Assembly (NCBI GenBank): GCA_047639315.1
Contig: JBLINQ010000023.1
Coordinates: forward strand, 1 to 40,910
DNA length: 40,910 nucleotides
Reading direction: 5' to 3'
DNA from: S139-23 sp047639315
GTDB taxonomy: Bacteria; Planctomycetota; GCA-002687715; DRQF01
Under the pieces are notes generated by a model. The model did not search any database. It was not told where the DNA came from and worked only from the letters and a program-made list of their open reading frames with translations. Positions 34,571 to 40,910 of this stretch are shown here, piece by piece. Each line of letters starts with the position of its first letter. Position 1 is the stretch's first letter. A program made the position numbers and the translations under genes.

Positions 34571-37500
34571 ATGAAGTGCACTCCAATTGCGTCTTTCGTC
34601 ATGACTCTAATTCTTGCACTCGGTGGGGCTGCCCAACAAGTTACGACTCTCACTCCCGCCATAGTTAGCCCAACCAAGGCCGGCCTGGCCAGTCGTAACC
34701 CCTTGATGCCGTCTGGCGCCGTCCTCGATGTTCCGGTCTCAACCTTCGATGACTCGATGATTCAGCGAGACAATGTGGCCGGAACTTACATTCTCCAAGA
34801 AGTCGGGCACCTTCGGCCAGTGATGAACACTAACGGCGTCATAATCGCAGTGAATCAAGAGGGAGGGAACCTGGTAGTCTTCGGTACGAATCCTCTCAAG
34901 AAGATTGTGGAGATCCCGATCGGGCTGGGCGCGAACTCCGTTTATGCTCATCCGTTTCGCCCCTTGGAGATTTGGATCACCGATTCGATTAGTAACTGCG
35001 TCACGGTCATCGACCCAAACACGCTGGCGGTGGGGCAGACAATTCGAACTAACGGGGCTCCTCACGGACTCGTATTCAGCGACAGTGGAGATCGTGCTTA
35101 TGTGACTTGTTCCTCAGGTCGCACGGTTGATGTCATCGATACTTTTGCCTTTCAGGTCGTCAACTCGATTGACGTTCCTGCACGTCGCCCACGAGGCATT
35201 GCTAAGGTTGGCAACAATATTCACATTGCGCCTCTCATTTCAGGCAACAACACGACTGCCCTCGGAGCTGGCGGCTCGGGGTTCCGTTTTGTTTTGGACA
35301 TTCCCCCCTTCGCTTCCATGGGCGCCAATCCGCTCGCGGATGTGGATCTCCGAACAATCGGCGTGTCATCAACAGGACTCACTTTCGAAACACTGATTCC
35401 TGGGCTCGAGTGGACGCAGTTGGGCACGACGATCTTGAATGTACAGAATCGCCCTGGCTCGAATGAGTTATGGATTTGCAACACCGATGCTTTGAATGCT
35501 GCCGTCATTGGTGAGCAAAATTTCGTAGACGGCCAAGTCGTCCTCAATCAGGTCACGATCGTCGATGTCGCGGGTGGTCCAGGCGCTGCACCGATCTTCG
35601 TTGACCTCGATCAAGTCTCCGGCGGTATTGGATGTTCTCAGCCTCGCGGCGTTGCTTTTGATTCTGCGCGTTCCCAAGTCTATGTCATGTGCGAAGGCAG
35701 CGATCGGGTGTGCGTGCTTGGTGCTGCTGGCAACTGGTTGGGGTCGTGGAAGCTTAGCGGCCAAAATGGAATTCGCTGCTTGCCCCAGGGTGCAACGCTT
35801 CTCGGCGATGACCTTTATGTTTGGAACAAGGGCACGAATTCCCTGACGCAGATCAACGTGGTCACCACACCTCTCAATACTGTGGTCTCCAATCATACAT
35901 CATTGGGTCATACGCCACTCACTGACAAAGTGCGTCGTGGCCGAGGCATTATCAACAATGCCGACATTTCTGCTGGTGGTTCGTCGTCTTGTGCGTCGTG
36001 CCATATTGACGGCGACTTAGATGGCGTCGTGTGGGATTTGTCGAGCGTCTTGGACCCAGAAGGCACTCCTAACAACCAACTCCAATTCTTCACCGATCGC
36101 AAAGGCGCGATGGTGACGCAGAGTTTGAACGGCTTGCCAGAAGGAGCTCCTTACCATTGGCGTGGTGAGCGCAAAGATCTTGAAGCCTTCAATGCCGCAT
36201 TCGAGGGCCTCCTTGATGGCGCCGCGCTTATGGCGGCCGAACTGAGTGACATGGTGGCCTATATCAATGAGCTTCATTATCCAGCCAACCACGTTCAACA
36301 GGACAATCGTGAAACGACACCAAGCGAACTCGAGGGTGCCCGCGTCTTCGTTGAGGAACTAGCGACGGCTGGTTCCAGTTGCGCCGATTGTCACAGCATG
36401 CCATATGGCAGCAACAATGAAGTGATGCGGGAGGCGTTTGCTGCCTTTGCACCTTCAACGAAAGTTACTCAGCTGCGAAACGTGGCCGACAAGGTTTTGG
36501 GGCAGCACGATCTAGGCATTCTGACGTGGCCGTCTGGAGCATCAATCGATCTGGGGGATGCGACAGAATTCGGGCCGGGGCTGACTCATGATGGCCGGAT
36601 CGCCACTCTCTTTGATTTCTCAAATACCTTCGCCAACATCGACCCAACAGAATCGGCGCGTCTCGAAGACTTCATGCGAGCCTTTGATACGGGGTTGGCA
36701 CCGGCGACTGCAATTCAGGCAACGATGACTCAGGCGAACGCCCTCACCATGCCCGAGCTTGCCCTCTTGATTGATGAAGCCATTGAAGGTGATTGTGACT
36801 TAGTTGCATCCGGAAGTGTGTCTACTGGCGGAGCACCACCGTTGCGAGTCACAGCTTACTTCGATCCAATGACGGGACTCTTTCAGTTCGAGGCCAAGTC
36901 TTTTGGCAATGTTCCGCCCTTGTTCCTGAGTTTCTTCGTCAACGCCGGTTATGGGTCTTGGACTTTCCGCGGTGTGCCTGTTGGTACCGGCCGACGGATC
37001 ATTGATCGCGATCTCGACGGGCTCGGTAATCTCGACGAAAAAATGTACAACACCGATCCTGAAAATGGAGACAGCGATGGCGACGGATATCCCGACGGCT
37101 ACGAAATCAAGTGGAGCATGGATCCGAATGTCGTCGATACTTCGTCACCGGATGGACAAGCACCAGGCATCGTGAGCAGTACCCCTCTTTATGCCTTGAC
37201 CAACACGGTGAAACTCAATGTTGTCACCGATGAACTTTGCGTCGTCACAGCAACATGGACGGGATTACGCGGTGTTGAAACCCGAGTGAGTTCGAAATTT
37301 GCTCCTTATGCGATGGGGCATCAATTCGTCATCAATTTCTTGCCAGAGAATACCAGCACCCCGGTGACTCTGATGGCCACTGATCCGAGCGGTCTGTCGA
37401 GCACCATGGTTGTGAATGCCATGACCGACGCTGAAATTGTCTCTGACATTCACATTGACGCCATCAATCTTTCCACCGGGCCGATTGCTGTTCAAATTGG

Positions 37501-37834
37501 CACTTCCTTGGTGAAGACACAGCTGACTGCAGTGGTGGACGTGAAGGATCACCTCGGCGCACCCGCAGTTGCGGGCTACGAAGGGTCCGCTTTCGTTTAC
37601 CTGGAAACATCACCTGGCAATCTTCTGATCATCGATGTCGGTGCCACCGCCACGACGAATGCGGCTGGCAAGATGACATTCAATGTCCCCATAACATGGA
37701 CGCTGAGCTCCACGGGCGGGCCGCGCAGCATCTACCTTGGTGTGGTCGATATTGTGCCAACACCCGGATCCGGACTTCTCAGTGCGTACACGGAGGCGAA
37801 CGATATCGTGAATTTCACATCCATCACTTTTTGA
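34571..37834 (+). CDS. Secreted beta-propeller/di-haem cytochrome c protein
   Basis: A 1087-aa exported protein. Signal peptide about 1-22 (ending GGAAQ). Residues about 70-440 look like a YncE/NHL-type beta-propeller (repeats such as VTVIDPNTLAVGQTIRTNG). Two haem-binding CxxCH motifs, Cys474/Cys477/His478 and Cys604/Cys607/His608, sit in a region resembling di-haem cytochrome c peroxidase/MauG proteins. A calcium-rich stretch follows (DRDLDGLGNLDEK, DSDGDGYPDGYE), then Ig-like C-terminal sections. It probably does periplasmic electron transfer or oxidation; the substrate is unknown. GGAG lies upstream of the ATG. The gene is divergent from the Sec-redoxin gene across a 228-nt gap, which may hold both promoters. 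Confidence 0.88.
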   Translation: MKCTPIASFVMTLILALGGAAQQVTTLTPAIVSPTKAGLASRNPLMPSGAVLDVPVSTFDDSMIQRDNVAGTYILQEVGHLRPVMNTNGVIIAVNQEGGNLVVFGTNPLKKIVEIPIGLGANSVYAHPFRPLEIWITDSISNCVTVIDPNTLAVGQTIRTNGAPHGLVFSDSGDRAYVTCSSGRTVDVIDTFAFQVVNSIDVPARRPRGIAKVGNNIHIAPLISGNNTTALGAGGSGFRFVLDIPPFASMGANPLADVDLRTIGVSSTGLTFETLIPGLEWTQLGTTILNVQNRPGSNELWICNTDALNAAVIGEQNFVDGQVVLNQVTIVDVAGGPGAAPIFVDLDQVSGGIGCSQPRGVAFDSARSQVYVMCEGSDRVCVLGAAGNWLGSWKLSGQNGIRCLPQGATLLGDDLYVWNKGTNSLTQINVVTTPLNTVVSNHTSLGHTPLTDKVRRGRGIINNADISAGGSSSCASCHIDGDLDGVVWDLSSVLDPEGTPNNQLQFFTDRKGAMVTQSLNGLPEGAPYHWRGERKDLEAFNAAFEGLLDGAALMAAELSDMVAYINELHYPANHVQQDNRETTPSELEGARVFVEELATAGSSCADCHSMPYGSNNEVMREAFAAFAPSTKVTQLRNVADKVLGQHDLGILTWPSGASIDLGDATEFGPGLTHDGRIATLFDFSNTFANIDPTESARLEDFMRAFDTGLAPATAIQATMTQANALTMPELALLIDEAIEGDCDLVASGSVSTGGAPPLRVTAYFDPMTGLFQFEAKSFGNVPPLFLSFFVNAGYGSWTFRGVPVGTGRRIIDRDLDGLGNLDEKMYNTDPENGDSDGDGYPDGYEIKWSMDPNVVDTSSPDGQAPGIVSSTPLYALTNTVKLNVVTDELCVVTATWTGLRGVETRVSSKFAPYAMGHQFVINFLPENTSTPVTLMATDPSGLSSTMVVNAMTDAEIVSDIHIDAINLSTGPIAVQIGTSLVKTQLTAVVDVKDHLGAPAVAGYEGSAFVYLETSPGNLLIIDVGATATTNAAGKMTFNVPITWTLSSTGGPRSIYLGVVDIVPTPGSGLLSAYTEANDIVNFTSITF

Positions 37835-37930
37835 GCCTATGGGTCGGGGGCTTTTGACCCGACGAACTCTATTCGGTCACCAAGGGCCCCTGGTGTGGGC
37901 AAGCTGCATTCTGGCAGAGAAGCGGCGGAA

Positions 37931-37959
37931 AGGACCGAGTTTCGACTCGGTCCTTTTTC
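37931..37959 (+). terminator. Intrinsic terminator after the di-haem protein
   Basis: A perfect 10-bp stem AGGACCGAGT / ACTCGGTCCT with a TTCG tetraloop is followed by TTTTTCTTG. A weaker hairpin (GTCGGG / CCCGAC, 37843-37863) lies nearer the stop codon. Confidence 0.92.
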
Positions 37960-38088
37960 TTGCCCTTAGCCTTGGTGGGGATTGGGGTTGAAGGGGGTTT
38001 GCGCCAATCGGCTGCAGGAGCTATCCTTGCACTCGCTTGAGCGGCTGCTGTCAGTCGTTCTGAACTGATGATGCAGTGAGAGGACTCC

Positions 38089-38682
38089 ATGGAATTCGGA
38101 CCGCAATACACCACCGCCTTGATTCGCTGGAGTCACATCTTTTTGGGCATCATGTGGATCGGCTTTTTCTACTTTATGCATCTCATTGTTCGCCCCTACT
38201 TGGCGTCTTTAGATGGAGATGCCAAGTCGAAGGCATATCGAGCTCTCTTGGCCAGAGGATTGCGCTGGGTGCGTGGTACGTCCATGGCGACGCTCCTCTT
38301 GGGCTTAGGTGTTCTCGGACACCTATGGAGCCAAGGTGTTTACGCTATTGAAGGGCAAGGACTTGTGGGCCGCGGCAAGTACATCATGTGGGGCATGACT
38401 TTTGCCGTCGCCATGTGGGCCAACGTCTGGTTCTTCATCTCACCTCTTCAAAAGCGCATTGTTGCTGCTTTTGAGGCCGATATCGGGCCAAGCGAAGCCG
38501 ATTTGGCGAAGGCTGGCAAGTTGGGGAATATCAATCTCTACCTTTCAGCCCCGATGCTGATGTTGATGGTCTTCGCCCAGAATTTCCCAGCTTTCCATTA
38601 CGGACACATGGGCCTCGCCATTGTCGTAGGCATGATTGTTGCCCACATTCTTGTGGTCATCGCACGCAACGGCAACAACTAA
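38089..38682 (+). CDS. PuuD-like (urate hydroxylase/NusG-like) membrane protein
   Basis: A 197-aa membrane protein with about five hydrophobic segments. The N-terminus ALIRWSHIFLGIMWIGFFYF matches the membrane domain of PuuD-type proteins (DUF989), which is linked in some bacteria to urate oxidation and contains conserved His residues. Here no cytochrome c domain follows, so it is the membrane part only. The urate role is therefore not certain; it may be a haem- or respiration-linked membrane protein. GAGG lies upstream of the ATG. A terminator falls inside the convergent gene. Confidence 0.75.
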   Translation: MEFGPQYTTALIRWSHIFLGIMWIGFFYFMHLIVRPYLASLDGDAKSKAYRALLARGLRWVRGTSMATLLLGLGVLGHLWSQGVYAIEGQGLVGRGKYIMWGMTFAVAMWANVWFFISPLQKRIVAAFEADIGPSEADLAKAGKLGNINLYLSAPMLMLMVFAQNFPAFHYGHMGLAIVVGMIVAHILVVIARNGNN

Positions 38683-38695
38683 GGCTTCCCAGCTT

Positions 38696-39433
38696 CTACT
38701 TAGATTTGAAGCTAAATGTCATCGGTGAAATTACTTGGCCGGCAACCACGTCGATTTTCGACGTTTGCCGGCCAAATTTTTGATGCACCGCTTCAATGAC
38801 ATAGGAGCCCGTTGGCAAGTCCTTGATCTCAAATGAGCCATCTTCCTTCGTCACCGCGAAGAACGGGTGAGGCAGGGCGTGGACATACATCAGCATATAA
38901 GCGTGTAGGTCGCAGGTCACGGTGAGACCAATCTCTGGTTTGCGAACCTGGTGGCCAATCGAGCCTCGTGCGGGAGTGATCGTCGTGACGAAGCTCTGGT
39001 CTTTGAGAGCGGACGCAAAATGGACGTTGTGGATAATGGCGTCGCTGTTCTTGATCTTGATCGGCTGGTAGACCTGGACCGCCAAAACGTGAGGCCGAAA
39101 CACGCAACCCTTCTGGTCGATCTCTACCTCGGTCTTGTCGTGCGGGAAGGTGAAGGCCTCCAGGCCTTCTTTCACGTAGATCAAAACATCAGCGAGCCGC
39201 CCATTCTTGACCCGGACCGACTGATCTTGGATCGGGAGATTGTCGCCTTGGCATACGCCAATGTCTCGAACCCGTGGTGGAGTGCCGAGGAAGAGAGTCG
39301 ATCCAGAAATTGTGACGGTTTCGCCCTGGGGAGGGAGACTCACGGCAACCTCTGGATAAACGGGGCCTTCATCCTTGCCGCCACAGGCGGCCAGGAGGCC
39401 GAGAATGACTACGGAAATCGTTTTTCGCATCAT
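38696..39433 (-). CDS. Cupredoxin-like lipoprotein with carboxypeptidase-regulatory-like domain
   Basis: A 245-aa lipoprotein (LLAAC lipobox, Cys17). The middle part resembles a plastocyanin-type domain: VYQPIKIKNSDAIIHNVHF and VTCDLHAYMLMYVHAL offer His and Cys copper-type ligands. The C-terminal part (EDGSFEIKDLPTGSYVIEAV) is a carboxypeptidase-regulatory-like domain. Such proteins in planctomycetes and relatives occur near respiratory genes, but copper binding is inferred. Its stop lies 13 nt from the convergent PuuD-like gene. The coding end holds a long palindrome that acts as a plus-strand terminator. Confidence 0.75.
   Translation of the reverse strand: MMRKTISVVILGLLAACGGKDEGPVYPEVAVSLPPQGETVTISGSTLFLGTPPRVRDIGVCQGDNLPIQDQSVRVKNGRLADVLIYVKEGLEAFTFPHDKTEVEIDQKGCVFRPHVLAVQVYQPIKIKNSDAIIHNVHFASALKDQSFVTTITPARGSIGHQVRKPEIGLTVTCDLHAYMLMYVHALPHPFFAVTKEDGSFEIKDLPTGSYVIEAVHQKFGRQTSKIDVVAGQVISPMTFSFKSK
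38735..38781 (+). terminator. Terminator hairpin embedded in the convergent lipoprotein gene
   Basis: TTGGCCGGCAA pairs with TTGCCGGCCAA and, inside them, ACGTCGA with TCGACGT, giving about 18 bp with a 2-nt bulge and TTT loop. A run of five T follows on the plus strand, ending the PuuD-like transcript. Confidence 0.75.
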
Positions 39434-40118
39434 CGGTAGAATTCCAGTCTTCTAAACTTGATGATTCAAGGTAGGAGTTTTGATGACAGACGCAAGAGCA
39501 TAAGCACGAGGTGCGCTGACATGCCTCCCCTGTATCGGAGTGATTGCTGCCGTAGCGTGAGCCGAGAAGCGTAATTTGATGCTCACAGAAGAGGAGCGTT
39601 CGCTTGACTAAGGGATCAGGGGGAACTTTCTACTGGTGGAGTTGCTTCTTTGACTTACTGGTGCGGTTCAACAACGCTGAGCATTTCATTGGAGAAGCTG
39701 AGGTTCGCAAAGTCTTGACGAGATGTTGAAGAGCTGATCGGCCCAGATTCCATTGGGCGTTGCTGTTTTGTGACGTTGTTACGAAGCGGTGACGCTCAAA
39801 TCTCTTTCTCCCCTGCCAAATAGCCGTAAATCGGGCAGAACACCTCTCATTCGGCTAAATACTATGTTTTTAGGGTTTGGCACACGGCTTGCGATTCATT
39901 CAGCATGCCTCGCGGCAGAGACCTCTATGGCGCTGAAATGTGTGTTTCGGCCCATCATCTTTCTTGTTCTTGGTACGCACATCAAGAGGGATACCCAGGC
40001 ACGGGATCCCGAGGTCAATGTCGCGAGGCTAATTTTCCTTCCCTCAGATTCGAATCAGCCATTCGACTCCACAGTGAATCGAGAGTAAACTTCCGGACCT
40101 CAACTCTCGAGGATCCGT
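39434..40118. other. Long intergenic region without recognised gene
   Basis: These 685 nt lie between the divergent lipoprotein and carboxypeptidase genes. An ATG-led frame (39789-40088) and a TTG-led frame near 39604 preceded by GAGGAG are open, but neither resembles a known protein. No RNA gene, repeat or terminator was recognised. Promoters for both flanking genes are expected here. Confidence 0.5.
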
Positions 40119-40910
40119 ATGATGAAGAATCTCTCTTTCGCCGTCTCTATTGTCCTTCTTTGCTCACTCTTGACGTCGGCTCAAACCAAGCTTGTCGACT
40201 ACCTGCCTCAAGATGTGACCTACGATCAAAGCGTGCCGACGCCCCAGTCAATTCTGGGTTATGAAGTCGGTGAGTGGCATCTACGGCCAGATCAAATCGT
40301 TCGTTATCTCGAAGCCTTAGCCAAGGCATCGCCTCGTTGTCAAGTTGAGGTCTATGCTCGTTCACATGAGGCTCGCCCCCTTGTTGTGATGACGATCAGT
40401 TCTGAGAAGAACCTGGCCCGGTTGCCCGAGATTCAAGACAAACGTAAAGGCCTTTATCTGCCACATTTTGGCAAACCAGACACCACGGATATGCCCGTGG
40501 TCTTGTGGATGGGCTACAGCGTTCACGGCGATGAGCCCAGCGGTGCGAGTGCGGCGCTTTTATACGCCTACTACTTGGCTGCTGCCCAAGGAGCCAAAGT
40601 CGACGCACTCTTGGATGGTTCTGTCGTTCTTCTGGATCCGTGTTTGAATCCTGATGGACTTGGACGTTTTGCTCACTGGGCTAACATGCATCGCGGCAAG
40701 AATGCCATCGCCGATCCAAACCATCGCGAGCACCGTCAACCATGGCCATCTGGTCGAACGAATCACTACTGGTTTGATCTCAACCGCGATTGGCTCCTCC
40801 TTCAGCATCCCGAGAGTCGAGGACGCCTCAAGATCTTCCATGCTTGGCGCCCAAACATTGTCACTGATTTTCATGAGATGGGAACAAATTCGAGTTACTT
40901 CTTTCAGCCA
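40119..40910 (+). CDS. Secreted M14-family zinc carboxypeptidase (3' end outside window)
   Basis: The first 264 residues of an exported metallopeptidase; no stop is reached before the window ends. Signal peptide about 1-21 (ending LLTSAQ). The zinc motif is HxxE in YSVHGDEPSG (His136, Glu139); DPCLNPDGLGRF, DLNRDWLLLQHPES and DFHEMGTN follow as in M14 carboxypeptidases. The histidine in DFHEMG is a good third zinc ligand; the catalytic Glu lies outside. GAGGA precedes the ATG at 40119. It likely trims peptides in the periplasm or outside. Confidence 0.88.
   Translation, partial: MMKNLSFAVSIVLLCSLLTSAQTKLVDYLPQDVTYDQSVPTPQSILGYEVGEWHLRPDQIVRYLEALAKASPRCQVEVYARSHEARPLVVMTISSEKNLARLPEIQDKRKGLYLPHFGKPDTTDMPVVLWMGYSVHGDEPSGASAALLYAYYLAAAQGAKVDALLDGSVVLLDPCLNPDGLGRFAHWANMHRGKNAIADPNHREHRQPWPSGRTNHYWFDLNRDWLLLQHPESRGRLKIFHAWRPNIVTDFHEMGTNSSYFFQP

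Noticed and set aside
38951..39439. A 162-codon plus-strand frame
   Set aside because: Antisense to the lipoprotein with lipobox and cupredoxin-like motifs.
39789..40088. A 99-codon frame in the long intergenic region
   Set aside because: No ribosome-binding site, odd composition and no recognised features.
1..40910. CRISPR arrays, rRNA, tRNA, insertion sequences, prophage genes
   Set aside because: No direct-repeat arrays, transposase genes, cloverleaf sequences or phage structural genes were seen by reading.

Overview
The window looks like a chromosomal segment from a free-living, respiring bacterium, most likely a member of the Planctomycetota or a close relative. That placement is inference. 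It rests on the TlpA-type redoxin with its planctomycete-style active-site surroundings (FWGDW-U-GPCRAMYPHE), paired secreted FG-GAP proteins, a beta-propeller/di-haem secreted protein, and several signal peptides ending in xxAQ or xxSQ. No rRNA, tRNA, insertion sequence, prophage or CRISPR array was seen. Genes are packed in short operons on both strands, with many 1-4 nt overlaps.

The main discovery is a pair of genes that look broken by an in-frame TGA but read as intact selenoproteins. At 19035-20231 (+) a TlpA-family thioredoxin has TGA exactly where the first active-site Cys belongs (W-U-G-P-C). A bacterial-type SECIS hairpin with a GGUC loop lies 31 nt downstream. At 32924-34342 (-) a second secreted redoxin has W-U-A-G-C, again with a hairpin at SECIS distance (23 nt), followed by TPR-like repeats and a C-terminal DsbD-alpha-like domain. 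In both, the frame stays open and conserved on both sides of the TGA.

Layout. 1-3154: two convergent polytopic membrane proteins, the first GT-C-like and running off the left edge. 3230-4573: secreted alpha/beta hydrolase. 4746-10876: ABC ATPase-permease fusion, PDZ lipoprotein and two translationally coupled FG-GAP proteins. 10892-11584 (-): degenerate histidine kinase. 11670-13607: BisC-like molybdopterin oxidoreductase. 13604-14479 (-): class 3 lipase. 14627-18921: cytoplasm-facing respiratory module, an FeS/NrfD fusion overlapping a 933-aa molybdopterin catalytic subunit. 19035-20231: first selenoprotein. 20302-21718: divergent pair, a TIGR04282-type transferase and a nucleotidyltransferase-like protein. 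21909-22560: CopG/PIN toxin-antitoxin-like pair. 22654-26167: CoA-thioester beta-oxidation operon (two enoyl-CoA hydratases, MDR dehydrogenase, 3-hydroxyacyl-CoA dehydrogenase). 26399-28346: TPR protein facing a three-gene minus-strand group. 28584-32916: second CoA operon (SDR, crotonase-fold protein, acyl-CoA dehydrogenase, PaaK-type ligase, 67-aa protein). 32924-37834: second selenoprotein divergent from a 1087-aa di-haem beta-propeller protein. 38089-39433: PuuD-like membrane protein facing a cupredoxin-like lipoprotein. 39434-40118: apparently non-coding. 40119-end: M14 carboxypeptidase cut by the right edge.

Taken together, the genes suggest catabolism of acyl-CoA or aromatic-CoA substrates, with electrons passing through molybdenum/NrfD and c-type cytochrome systems. 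Outside the cytoplasmic membrane, thiol redox chemistry appears to rely on selenocysteine. The selenium machinery (selA, selB, selC, selD) is not in this window and must be elsewhere in the genome if this reading is right.
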